DNA of 64,000 nucleotides from Pontibacter amylolyticus (GTDB lineage Bacteria > Bacteroidota > Bacteroidia > Cytophagales > Hymenobacteraceae). The notes beneath the pieces are model-generated. The model worked only from the letters and a program-made list of their open reading frames with translations, did not search any database and was not told where the DNA came from. Both the position numbers and the translations under genes were made by a program. The stretch is from assembly GCF_014638845.1 (NCBI RefSeq), contig NZ_BMFP01000007.1, positions 23,785 through 87,784 on the forward strand. The letters run 5' to 3'. Positions 1-7,833 of the stretch are shown here, piece by piece. The first letter of the stretch is position 1. Every line of letters begins with the position of its first letter.

Positions 1-134
1 TGCCGCACAGGCGAAGCTATATAACAATACTAGTTGCTATACCTACGCTAATGGTAGCTACGAAGCTAGGTACGCTATAGCTAGGCCATAAGCCCTACCA
101 TACCAAACACGAGCGCGAACGCGTTTGCCATTAA
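1..134 (+). repeat. Truncated copy of composite intergenic repeat
   Basis: This stretch carries no gene. Its left end (CCGCACAGGCGAAGC) matches 51102-51116, and its right end (cacgagcgcgaacgcg...gccat) is a diverged version of the GC-rich end of the repeat at 51215-51240. It therefore looks like a third, degenerate copy of the 50.6-51.2 kb element, in the same orientation and cut by the window edge. Confidence 0.55.
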
Positions 135-150
135 AGCATTTACAACAATC

Positions 151-186
151 ACAAAAAAAAGGAAGAAGCAAGCTGCTCCTTCCTCT
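151..186 (-). terminator. Rho-independent terminator of the VWA gene
   Basis: On the minus strand an 11-bp stem with one mismatch (AGGAAGGAGCA / TGCTTCTTCCT) is followed by eight T. It lies about 25 nt after the stop codon at 208. Confidence 0.7.
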
Positions 187-207
187 CAAAATTGAAACTT
201 AAACTAC

Positions 208-2079
208 TTACCTCCCATCACTAACCAACCCCATCGACTTCACCAGATTAACAAACTCAATCCGATACCCCTCTTCATCTTTTCCACGAGCGTTCTTTGC
301 CAGCTCCAACACCATTGGGAACGAGGCATCTCCCTTGTGCTCTGAGTCGCGGAGAAGCATGCCGCAGGCCGCAACGGCAGCTGAGAAGCGGAAGTTGTCA
401 GAGGTTTGGGCAGCAGGTAAAGACTGGCTACTAACCGTGGTGGTGATTAATCTGCTGGTCTCGCCATCCGGATCTTTGTAGCGCAGCTTCATCGTGAGCA
501 GCTCGTCGGAGCGTTTGGCTTTTGGGTCGATGGTGGTTTTCTGGTACTTCAATTCATCCACATTGCCCGCCTGCGATTCTGAATCAGCACCAACCGGTAC
601 AATTTCATACAGCGCGGTGACGGTATGGCCCGAGCCCATGTCGCCGGCGTCTTTTTTGTCGTCGTTGAACTCTTCATTGGCCAGGGCGCGGTTTTCGTAA
701 CCGATCAGACGGTAGGCTTTCACCTTGGCTGGGTTGAACTCGAGCTGCAACTTCACGTCTTTGGCGATGGTGAAGAGGGTGCCGCCGAACTCATTTACAA
801 AAACTTTCTGCGCTTCCCGGATGTTGTCGATATAGGCGTAGTTGCCGTTGCCTTTGTTGGCCAATTGCTCCATGCGGGAGTCTTTCAGATTGCCAGTTCC
901 GAAGCCCAGCACGGTCAGGAACACACCGGTTTCGCGCTTCTTCTCGATCAGGCGCTGCAGTTCGCTATCGCTGCTCACGCCCACATTAAAATCACCGTCC
1001 GATGCCAGAATCACGCGGTTGTTGCCGCCTTTTACAAAGTTATCCTCGGCTACTTTATATGCCAGGTTGACGCCTGCGCCACCTGCCGTAGAACCACCTG
1101 CTTCGAGCTGATCCAAAGCTGCGATGATCTTCTTTTTTTCTTTCCCGGAAGTGGAAGGCAACACCAGTCCCGCCGCACCGGCATAGACCACCATCGACAC
1201 CTGGTCCTGCGGACGAAGCTCTTCCACCAGCAGTTTCAATCCGGCTTTCACGAGCGGCAACTTGTCAGGCGAGAACATGGAGCCGGACACATCGATCAGA
1301 AAAACCAGGTTGGATGCCGGCAGTTTGTCGGTGGGCACACGCTTGCCCTGCAGGCCAATGTGTAGCAACTGATTGTCCTTGTTCCAGGGGCAAGTCGACA
1401 GTTCGGTCGTCACTGAAAAAGGCGCATCGCCGGTGGGTTGTGGGTAGTCGTAATTAAAGTAATTGACCATTTCCTCGATGCGTACAGCATCTGCGGGCGG
1501 CCTCTGCCCTTGGTTCAGGAAGCGGCGCACGTTGCTGTAGGAAGCATTGTCTACGTCGATGGAGAAAGTGGAGAGCGGGTTTTTCTGAGCGTCCAGAAAG
1601 GAATTCTCTTTGATGAAATCATAGTTCTCGGTATTGTGCACCATGGGGGCAGCATCGAATACAGGGCTTGCGACATAGGTCATATTTTCTGCCCTGTTTC
1701 TTCCGGAGAAGACACCTGCTACCTTTCCTGCCAGCGCCCGGGACATGCTTTGCTCCACCACAACCACTTCATGCAGGGTATGCTGATCCAGCTGCAGTTT
1801 TACGTCCACTACATCCCGCTTGCCCACCTTAACTTCCTGGGTCTTGTAACCGATGTAGCGAAAAACAAGCGTGGCCTTGTCATCCGGTATAGCCAGGCTA
1901 TACCTGCCGTGCTGGTCGGTGGCGGCCCCTGTGGAGGTACCTTTGATCAGGATGCTCACGCCGGGCAGCGGATTGCCGTCGTTGGAGTCGGTAACGGTGC
2001 CGGTGATGGTGCGGCTTTGAGCGGTGGCAGTCAGCCCGAACAACAGCAGGGCGAAAAGCAGATAAAGGTTCTTTTTCAT
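208..2079 (-). CDS. YfbK-like von Willebrand factor A protein with CarboxypepD_reg domain
   Basis: A 623-residue exported or surface protein. The start is placed at MKKNLYLL because a clear signal peptide ending in TAQ follows. Next come a CarboxypepD_reg-like beta domain (about residues 22-105, ending in the FRYIGY motif), a linker with LAGKVAGV resembling the plug region of SusC proteins, an N-terminal YfbK domain, and a VWA domain with an intact MIDAS start (DVSGS) at about 265-440. A DUF3520-type C-terminus closes the protein. VWA domains bind metal and protein ligands; the partner is unknown. It diverges from the ECF sigma operon 100 bp away and shares a nearly identical 16-residue segment with that operon's anti-sigma protein, so joint regulation is likely (inference). 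Confidence 0.85.
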   Translation of the reverse strand: MKKNLYLLFALLLFGLTATAQSRTITGTVTDSNDGNPLPGVSILIKGTSTGAATDQHGRYSLAIPDDKATLVFRYIGYKTQEVKVGKRDVVDVKLQLDQHTLHEVVVVEQSMSRALAGKVAGVFSGRNRAENMTYVASPVFDAAPMVHNTENYDFIKENSFLDAQKNPLSTFSIDVDNASYSNVRRFLNQGQRPPADAVRIEEMVNYFNYDYPQPTGDAPFSVTTELSTCPWNKDNQLLHIGLQGKRVPTDKLPASNLVFLIDVSGSMFSPDKLPLVKAGLKLLVEELRPQDQVSMVVYAGAAGLVLPSTSGKEKKKIIAALDQLEAGGSTAGGAGVNLAYKVAEDNFVKGGNNRVILASDGDFNVGVSSDSELQRLIEKKRETGVFLTVLGFGTGNLKDSRMEQLANKGNGNYAYIDNIREAQKVFVNEFGGTLFTIAKDVKLQLEFNPAKVKAYRLIGYENRALANEEFNDDKKDAGDMGSGHTVTALYEIVPVGADSESQAGNVDELKYQKTTIDPKAKRSDELLTMKLRYKDPDGETSRLITTTVSSQSLPAAQTSDNFRFSAAVAACGMLLRDSEHKGDASFPMVLELAKNARGKDEEGYRIEFVNLVKSMGLVSDGR

Positions 2080-2178
2080 GGCTATTATGTTTTGGTTTCC
2101 GACATGATGCCACCTCCACAGGCTTTCCATAAAATTTTCAGAATATTTTTCCTTTCTTTAGAGAATCAATCCCGTAAC

Positions 2179-2778
2179 ATGCTCCCATTCTTCATCAAGC
2201 TCTTCACAAACGCCAAGCCGCCGCCCGACGACGCGGAGCTGGTGCGCTTGTACAAAGAGACGGGTGAGCTGGAGCATCTGGGGGAATTGTTTCAGCGCCA
2301 CTCCAAACTCGTATACCTGGTTTGCCAGAAATACCTGCAGGACCCGGAGGAGAGCAAAGACGCCACCATGCAGCTGTTTGAGCATGTTTCGAAAGCGCTG
2401 CTGCAACACGAAGTGAGCAATTTTAAGAGCTGGCTGCATGTGACCACCCGCAACTACTGCCTGATGCAGCTGCGGGCCAACAAACACAAAACCAGGGTAC
2501 CGCTCTCAGATAATGCCACACCTCTTATGGAAAGTGCGGAACCGCTGCATCCTACCGACGCAGAGGAATCAGAGAAGCAGGAACAGGCGCTGCATGCGGC
2601 CCTGAAAGAGCTGCCTCCACAGCAACGGGAGTGCGTCGAGCTGTTTTACCTGCAGCAGAAGAGCTATAAAGAGATCAGCGCCCTGACGGGTTGCGACCTG
2701 AACAAAGTGAAAAGCTACATCCAGAACGGAAAGCGAAACCTGAAAATCATCATGGAGAAAAACCATGCAGCCAGATAG
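2179..2778 (+). CDS. ECF-type RNA polymerase sigma factor
   Basis: A 199-residue sigma-70 family protein. Region 2 covers about residues 25-95 (LFQRHSKLVYLVCQKYLQD) and region 4 about 140-195, with a typical LPPQQRECVELFYLQQKSY helix-turn-helix. The ATG at 2179 is chosen because sigma homology starts directly after it; the frame is open upstream but that part is antisense to the VWA gene. Its last 14 nt overlap the next gene, which encodes a membrane anti-sigma factor, so the pair is probably translationally coupled. It likely controls a cell-envelope regulon, possibly including the divergent VWA gene (inference). Confidence 0.9.
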   Translation: MLPFFIKLFTNAKPPPDDAELVRLYKETGELEHLGELFQRHSKLVYLVCQKYLQDPEESKDATMQLFEHVSKALLQHEVSNFKSWLHVTTRNYCLMQLRANKHKTRVPLSDNATPLMESAEPLHPTDAEESEKQEQALHAALKELPPQQRECVELFYLQQKSYKEISALTGCDLNKVKSYIQNGKRNLKIIMEKNHAAR

Positions 2779-4117
2779 TCGACATATACTTTGGGAACGG
2801 GGCGACCACCCTTCCGTGGAACTGCTGGAGCAGTACCATGGAGGCACGTTGCCCGAAGCCCTGCATCACCAACTGGAGCGCCACCTGCTGGACTGCGACC
2901 TGTGCTCGGATGCACTGGAGGGGCTCGAAGTGTCAGATGCCACTACAACCGATCGCGACCTGCGTGACATTAACAGCCTCATCGCCACCAAAAGTCGGCA
3001 GCGCAAAAACCTATACCTGACGGATTGGAAAGTAGCCGCAGCCGTGGTGCTGGTACTGCTCTCCTCGGTTGCCGTCTTCTATTACAATTACCAGGAAGTG
3101 CGCGAACAGCAAGGTATAGCCGCCCAACAGGACCAGGCAATTCAGGAAGCGATGGACCTCGGTGAGAAGCCGGCATCGGCTGTACCTGAAACAGTAGCAG
3201 AGGCCAAGCCGGACACCGTGCGTCCTGGTCAAATGGCTGCTGTCACCAAACCCCGACCGCTCCGTACACCTCGAGTGCTCAAAAGCCCAGCTGTTGTTGA
3301 AGAGGCTGTTGTACTCGCCGACGATGTAGAAGAAGTTGAAGTTGAGATAGACGCGGCTGATCTGACGGAGGCTATACCTGAAAAAAATGTAACAGCACAA
3401 ACCGACAAGCTGGCCGAAGTAGCAGTACCCACTGCGCCACAGCACCTCAGCCTGAAGCCGGAAAGTACATCTGTGGCCAAAGCGCTGCATGGGCGCGTGG
3501 CCGGTGTGCAGGTGCAGCGTAACAAAGCGCTTGGGCACAACCAGGTGCAGGGCCAGGTGGTGGACCAGGACGGTATACCGCTGCCCGGCGTGTCGGTTGT
3601 CGTAAAAGGCACTTCCCAGGGCGTGGCCACCGATACGCAGGGTAATTTTGTGCTGACTTTGCCGGATGATAAAGCGACGCTGGTCTTCCGCTACATTGGC
3701 TACCAAACCAGAGAAGAAGGGGTTTATGCCGGCACCGCCCCGATTACCATGGACCTGGCCCTGGATACGAAGTCTTTGAGCGAAGTGGTCGTGAAGCGAC
3801 AGCACAATTCCACTCCTGTTCCTGCTGTGGCAGCAAAACCATCTGCGGGTCATAAGGCGTATCGTCAGTACCTGGCAGATAGTCTGCGCTATACCTCTGA
3901 CATGCTCAAGGGTCGCGTTGTGATTCGGGCAACTGTTATGACGGACGGCTCGCTGGAAAACCTGGAAGTTGTACGTGGCCTTTGTGAACCCTGTGACGAC
4001 GAAGCCATGCGCCTCGTAGCTCAAGGGCCCAAGTGGCAAGCGGCTACGCAGAATGGAAACCAAATTCAGCAGGAAGTCAGGATAGTCGTGCGCTTCAAAC
4101 CTGAAAAATCAGAATAA
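2765..4117 (+). CDS. Anti-sigma factor fused to CarboxypepD_reg and TonB C-terminal domains
   Basis: A 450-residue single-pass membrane protein. Residues 1-55 form a zinc-binding anti-sigma domain with an H-x3-C-x2-C motif (H40, C44, C47). A TM helix lies at about 88-107 (AAAVVLVLLSSVAVFYY). A long acidic/proline linker follows, then HGRVAGVQVQ, a CarboxypepD_reg-like domain (about 257-345) and a TonB/energy-transducer C-terminal domain (about 360-450, with GRVVIRATVMTDGSLENLEV). The ZAS domain should hold the co-encoded sigma factor in the cytoplasm while the periplasmic part senses or contacts outer-membrane proteins (inference). Zinc-finger plus TonB-end proteins occur in Bacteroidota; the inserted CarboxypepD domain is the odd part. 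Confidence 0.85.
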   Translation: MQPDSRHILWERGDHPSVELLEQYHGGTLPEALHHQLERHLLDCDLCSDALEGLEVSDATTTDRDLRDINSLIATKSRQRKNLYLTDWKVAAAVVLVLLSSVAVFYYNYQEVREQQGIAAQQDQAIQEAMDLGEKPASAVPETVAEAKPDTVRPGQMAAVTKPRPLRTPRVLKSPAVVEEAVVLADDVEEVEVEIDAADLTEAIPEKNVTAQTDKLAEVAVPTAPQHLSLKPESTSVAKALHGRVAGVQVQRNKALGHNQVQGQVVDQDGIPLPGVSVVVKGTSQGVATDTQGNFVLTLPDDKATLVFRYIGYQTREEGVYAGTAPITMDLALDTKSLSEVVVKRQHNSTPVPAVAAKPSAGHKAYRQYLADSLRYTSDMLKGRVVIRATVMTDGSLENLEVVRGLCEPCDDEAMRLVAQGPKWQAATQNGNQIQQEVRIVVRFKPEKSE

Positions 4118-4738
4118 ATGGAAGACCTAGTAAGATCAGAATGGGATTCGCTTTGCCACAGGTATAGCGAAGACCCAGCCTTGGTCGGGCACTTGTGGGA
4201 TGAATTGGAGAAGGCCTACACCGCCAAAGACAGGCACTACCACAACCTCGGGCATATCCATTATATGCTGGAGCTGGCACACAGGTATAGCCCAGCGGGT
4301 CATCTATCCGACTTGCTGCTCTTTGCCATCTTCTACCACGACATCGTGTACAAAGCCACGCGTTCTGATAACGAAGAACAGAGCGCCGCTCTTGCCCAGG
4401 ACCGACTGCGTAGCCTCGATATACCTGAGGCCGACATTTTACAAGTTAAAGAGATGATCCTCGCCACCAAGACCCACCAGACAGCGGAGACTGAACTAAC
4501 TAAGCTACTTCTTGATCTGGACCTCGCTATTCTTGGTGCGGACGAGGCACGTTATAACAGGTATAGCCAGGGAGTGCGGAAAGAATACAGCATGTACCCT
4601 GACCTTATCTACAAACCAGGCAGACGCAAGGTGTTGCAGCATTTCCTTAACCAAGATCATATCTATAAGACTCCGGCTTTTCAGGTGGAATTTGAAGATA
4701 AAGCAAGAAAGAATCTGCAGCGTGAGTTAGAACGATAA
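4118..4738 (+). CDS. HD-domain predicted metal-dependent phosphohydrolase
   Basis: A 206-residue protein of the HD superfamily. The metal-ligand motifs are HYHNLGHI (about residues 40-47) and FYHDIVY (about 75-81), followed by a conserved ATKTH. Substrate unknown; distant relatives act on nucleotides or phosphate esters. The ATG directly abuts the stop of the anti-sigma gene with no spacing, so it is the third gene of the sigma operon. Confidence 0.75.
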   Translation: MEDLVRSEWDSLCHRYSEDPALVGHLWDELEKAYTAKDRHYHNLGHIHYMLELAHRYSPAGHLSDLLLFAIFYHDIVYKATRSDNEEQSAALAQDRLRSLDIPEADILQVKEMILATKTHQTAETELTKLLLDLDLAILGADEARYNRYSQGVRKEYSMYPDLIYKPGRRKVLQHFLNQDHIYKTPAFQVEFEDKARKNLQRELER

Positions 4739-4746
4739 AGCTAGTA

Positions 4747-4778
4747 AAAAAGGCCCTCCTAAAAACAGGGGAGCCTTT
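4747..4778 (+). terminator. Terminator after the sigma operon
   Basis: Imperfect stem AAAAGGCCCTCC / GGGGAGCCTTTT ending in a short T run, 10 nt after the HD gene stop. Confidence 0.55.
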
Positions 4779-4781
4779 TCC

Positions 4782-4898
4782 ATGGCGCGAGCGTCCTCGC
4801 TCGTGACTTGCTATCATGGGGCCTCTGGCCCAGTTATTAAAATATCTAGCGGCCAGAGGCCCCACTATAGTAGACACGAGCGAGGACGCTCGCGCCAT
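4782..4898. repeat. 117-bp long inverted repeat (hairpin)
   Basis: Outer arms 4782-4805 and 4875-4898 are perfect 24-bp reverse complements, beginning ATGGCGCGAGCGTCCTCGCT. Inner arms 4818-4830 and 4851-4863 (GGGGCCTCTGGCC) are perfect 13-bp complements. Unpaired 11-12 nt spacers separate the arm pairs, and the central loop is AT-rich. The arm sequence is the GC-rich end of the element seen at 51.2 and 58.9 kb, so this looks like two such ends joined head to head. Confidence 0.9.
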
Positions 4899-4911
4899 AG
4901 CTCAGTAATAC

Positions 4912-5958
4912 CTACTTTAAACTCGCCATATCAATCACAAAACGGTACTTCACATCGCTGCGGAGCATGCGTTCATAGGCTTCGTTGATGTCTTCCATCT
5001 TGATCAGCTCGATATCGGACATGATGTTGTGCTCGGCGCAGAAATCCAACATTTCCTGCGTTTCCGGTATACCGCCGATCATAGAACCCACCAGCCGTTT
5101 GCGACGGGCGATCAGACTGAAACCGGCCACTGTAGACGGCTCCGGCGGCGCGCCCAAAAGGATCATGGTACCATCCCGTTTCAGCATGGACAGGTATAGG
5201 TTGTAGTCGTGGGGAGCCGATACGGTGTCGATGATGAAATCGAAGGAGTTGCGCAGTTGCTTGAGGGTGGCTTCGTCTTTTGTCACGGCGAAGTTGTGCG
5301 CGCCCAGGTCCATGGCATCCTGCTTTTTGTTCGGCGACGTACTCAGCACCGTTACATCAGCACCTTTGGCAGCGGCAATTTTCACGGCCATGTGGCCCAG
5401 TCCGCCTAGGCCCACGATACCGACGCGGTGCCCTTTCCCGATCTTCCACTCCATAATGGGCGAATAGGTGGTGATGCCAGCGCAAAGAAGCGGCGCGGCG
5501 CGTGCCAGATCCAGGCTTTCGGGCACTTTCAGGGTATAGTTCTCATCCACCACGATCTGACTGGAGTAGCCGCCGTAGGTAATGGTCTTGCCGTCGCGCT
5601 CGAGGCTGTTGTAGGTGCCCACGTTCTGCACTTCGCAGTACTGCTCCAGCCCTTCTTTGCAGCTGTCGCAGGTACGGCAGGAGTCCACAAAGCAGCCCAC
5701 ACCGGCCAGGTCACCTTCTTTGAATTTCTTTACTGCAGAACCCACTTTCGTCACCACACCTACAATTTCGTGGCCGGGCACCAGCGGGTACATGGCACCG
5801 CCCCACTCGTCGCGCACCTGGTGCAGGTCAGAGTGGCACACGCCACAGTATTTGATATCGATCAGCACGTCATGCTCCCCTACTTCGCGGCGCTCCAGGC
5901 TGAAAGGCCCGAGCGGACTGGTAGGGTCGAATGCGGCATATGCTTTTGCTTGAATCAT
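4912..5958 (-). CDS. NAD(P)-dependent zinc alcohol dehydrogenase (YahK/cinnamyl type)
   Basis: A 348-residue medium-chain dehydrogenase. Catalytic zinc ligands are in GVCHSD and GHEIVG (C37, H64 region). Structural zinc cysteines lie in the C-x2-C-x2-C-x7-C segment CRTCDSCKEGLEQYC. The nucleotide-binding motif is GLGGLGH (about 180-186). It reversibly reduces aldehydes to alcohols; the YahK group prefers NADPH and broad aldehydes. It has its own upstream region and no obvious operon partner. Confidence 0.9.
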   Translation of the reverse strand: MIQAKAYAAFDPTSPLGPFSLERREVGEHDVLIDIKYCGVCHSDLHQVRDEWGGAMYPLVPGHEIVGVVTKVGSAVKKFKEGDLAGVGCFVDSCRTCDSCKEGLEQYCEVQNVGTYNSLERDGKTITYGGYSSQIVVDENYTLKVPESLDLARAAPLLCAGITTYSPIMEWKIGKGHRVGIVGLGGLGHMAVKIAAAKGADVTVLSTSPNKKQDAMDLGAHNFAVTKDEATLKQLRNSFDFIIDTVSAPHDYNLYLSMLKRDGTMILLGAPPEPSTVAGFSLIARRKRLVGSMIGGIPETQEMLDFCAEHNIMSDIELIKMEDINEAYERMLRSDVKYRFVIDMASLK

Positions 5959-6131
5959 AGTTTTTTAGTTAAAAGTTACGAGTTAAAAGTTAAAAGGTCT
6001 GCAGATCGGTCGGCGTAGCGTGACACGGTACGGGTATACCTGGCAGGTATAGCTTTTGCCGAACTTTACAGCAGCAGCGGAACCTTAAGCCGGAGTGTCA
6101 TCGCCAATACTTCACCAAGACATCCTATACC

Positions 6132-7034
6132 TTACAAACGACTTAGGAAAAAGTTTGCAGGCACGCCTTTCGCACCAGGCTTTATGGCAAAGATGCCTCC
6201 GCTTAGCGGGTATTGGTGCAGCTGGTCTTTGTCCAGGCCGTCGCGGGCGGTGGTGATGAAGAGGGTGTCAAGCCGCGCACCGCCAAAGGCGCAGGAAGTG
6301 GTGTACGGGGCGGGTACATTAACTTTCAGCAGCATCTCCCCGGTTTCCGGGTCCCAGCAGCCCACGCCACCGCCACCGTAGAGCGCGATCCAAAGTCGTC
6401 CTGTTTCATCAATGGTCATCCCGTCGGGCTTGCCCTCCTGCTCAGGTATAGCGATCACGTCCCGCTCTTTCCGGATGGTTCCCGTGTCATGGTCGTAGGC
6501 AAAGGCCTGTACTTTACGGGTTGGGGTGTCTATGAAATACATGCGCTGCTTGTCAGCGGTCCATACTAGCCCATTGGAATTGCTTAGGTTGTCGAGCACC
6601 TGTGTCATCTGCCCGTTGTGCTCCATGCGGTAGAGCGCTGCGGCACCTTCCTGCGAGTCGAGGGCTATGGTGCCTACCCAAAACCTGCCGGCCGGGTCAC
6701 ATTTTCCGTCGTTGAACCGAATATCATCCCGCTTAAGCGGATTGCTTACAAATGATAGCTCGCCGGTTTCGGTGTTGATAAAGTGTACCCCATTCTGCAA
6801 GGCCACCAGGGCTCCGCCATTCACCACGGGTACCACCGTGCCTACCCGCTCCCAAACGGGCCAGGTGGTATCTTCGTCGGTAGTGGGGTCGAACAGGTGC
6901 AGTTCACGGCCCTCTATATCCACCCAGTAAAGGCGTCTCTCAGCCGGATGCCAGATCGATCCCTCGCCCAGCGTCGCCTTCGCGTCGAGCACCAGTTCTG
7001 CTTCCAGTTCACTGTAATTTTTGGATTTGCTCAT
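6132..7034 (-). CDS. SMP-30/gluconolactonase (regucalcin) family protein
   Basis: A 300-residue six-bladed beta-propeller hydrolase. Metal-site motifs are visible: GEGSIWHP with the ligand Glu near residue 22, SNSNGLVWTAD with the central Asn, and KPDGMTIDETGRLW with the catalytic/metal Asp. Family members hydrolyse sugar lactones with a divalent metal. No sugar catabolic genes are adjacent, so the substrate is not indicated. Confidence 0.85.
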   Translation of the reverse strand: MSKSKNYSELEAELVLDAKATLGEGSIWHPAERRLYWVDIEGRELHLFDPTTDEDTTWPVWERVGTVVPVVNGGALVALQNGVHFINTETGELSFVSNPLKRDDIRFNDGKCDPAGRFWVGTIALDSQEGAAALYRMEHNGQMTQVLDNLSNSNGLVWTADKQRMYFIDTPTRKVQAFAYDHDTGTIRKERDVIAIPEQEGKPDGMTIDETGRLWIALYGGGGVGCWDPETGEMLLKVNVPAPYTTSCAFGGARLDTLFITTARDGLDKDQLHQYPLSGGIFAIKPGAKGVPANFFLSRL

Positions 7035-7068
7035 GGCGTGTCGGTTTGCTTAGGTATAGGTATAAAAA

Positions 7069-7106
7069 AAGCTGTCCCTATACCTGCACAGGTACCGGGA
7101 CAGCTT
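7069..7106 (-). terminator. Terminator of the cytochrome c gene
   Basis: Perfect 10-bp stem AAGCTGTCCC / GGGACAGCTT followed on the minus strand by seven T. The loop region holds a TATACCTG copy paired with CAGGTA, so the genome-wide motif forms part of the upper stem. Confidence 0.8.
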
Positions 7107-7118
7107 CGTTCAATCAAC

Positions 7119-7643
7119 TTATTTGCGGAGTGAGAGGATGTAGCGGGACATTTCCTTGGCATCGCCTTCGCTCAGGTTCGGATGCGGAGGCATTGGGATC
7201 TGTCCCCAAACACCGGCTCCACCCTTGATGATCTTGCCAGCCAGGTAGGTGATGTTCTTGTCGTTGGCCTCATACTTCTGCGCCACTTCTTCATACGAAG
7301 GACCCACTACTTTCTGGTCTACTTTGTGGCAGGCCAGGCAGTCCGATCCGGCAATCAGTTTTTCGCCTTTCGCATACTGTCCGGCAAGTGCCTCTTTTGG
7401 CTGTTCAGCTGTCGCGGTGGTTTCCGGTCCGGTCGGTGTGCCGGCAGGAGTTGTCTGGGCTCCTTGCGTAGCGCCTCCAGCAGGTGGCGTTGTGGCCGGA
7501 CGCGGCGGTTGCGGACGAGAGGCTACGGCGGTTGTGTCGGGCTGGTAGTCACTGTCGTAGTAGCGTTCATACTCTGACTTCTGTTCGTTGCCGCAGGCTG
7601 ACAGAAGCGCGAAGGCTGAGATGGCCATCAGAATCTTTTTCAT
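7119..7643 (-). CDS. Lipoprotein c-type cytochrome
   Basis: A 174-residue protein. The signal peptide ends in a lipobox (LLSAC, Cys17), so it is probably membrane-anchored. A Pro/Thr/Ala-rich linker of about 60 residues follows, then a small class I cytochrome c domain with haem motif CLACH (C102, C105, H106) and a likely axial Met in QIPMPPHPNLSEGD. The closing helix EMSRYILSLRK is typical of cytochrome c-551. It likely shuttles electrons at the cell surface or periplasm; no oxidase genes are adjacent. Confidence 0.9.
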   Translation of the reverse strand: MKKILMAISAFALLSACGNEQKSEYERYYDSDYQPDTTAVASRPQPPRPATTPPAGGATQGAQTTPAGTPTGPETTATAEQPKEALAGQYAKGEKLIAGSDCLACHKVDQKVVGPSYEEVAQKYEANDKNITYLAGKIIKGGAGVWGQIPMPPHPNLSEGDAKEMSRYILSLRK

Positions 7644-7833
7644 AGGGATAATTATTTGTTTGTACTGGTTTTACTCAAGAGCACTTAGAGAATATGTACT
7701 GACCTGAGCTCTTAAAGTTTTATGTTTCAGATCAGGTGATCGTTTGATGCAATTTACACTATATTTCCGGGATCCTATACCTGAAATGTGTAACTTAAGC
7801 CTGCAGACGCGACATCACCCTATACCTGACTCT

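Noticed and set aside
1438-2178. Long upstream extension of the sigma factor frame
   Set aside because: It is antisense to the well-supported VWA gene and lacks sigma-like sequence.
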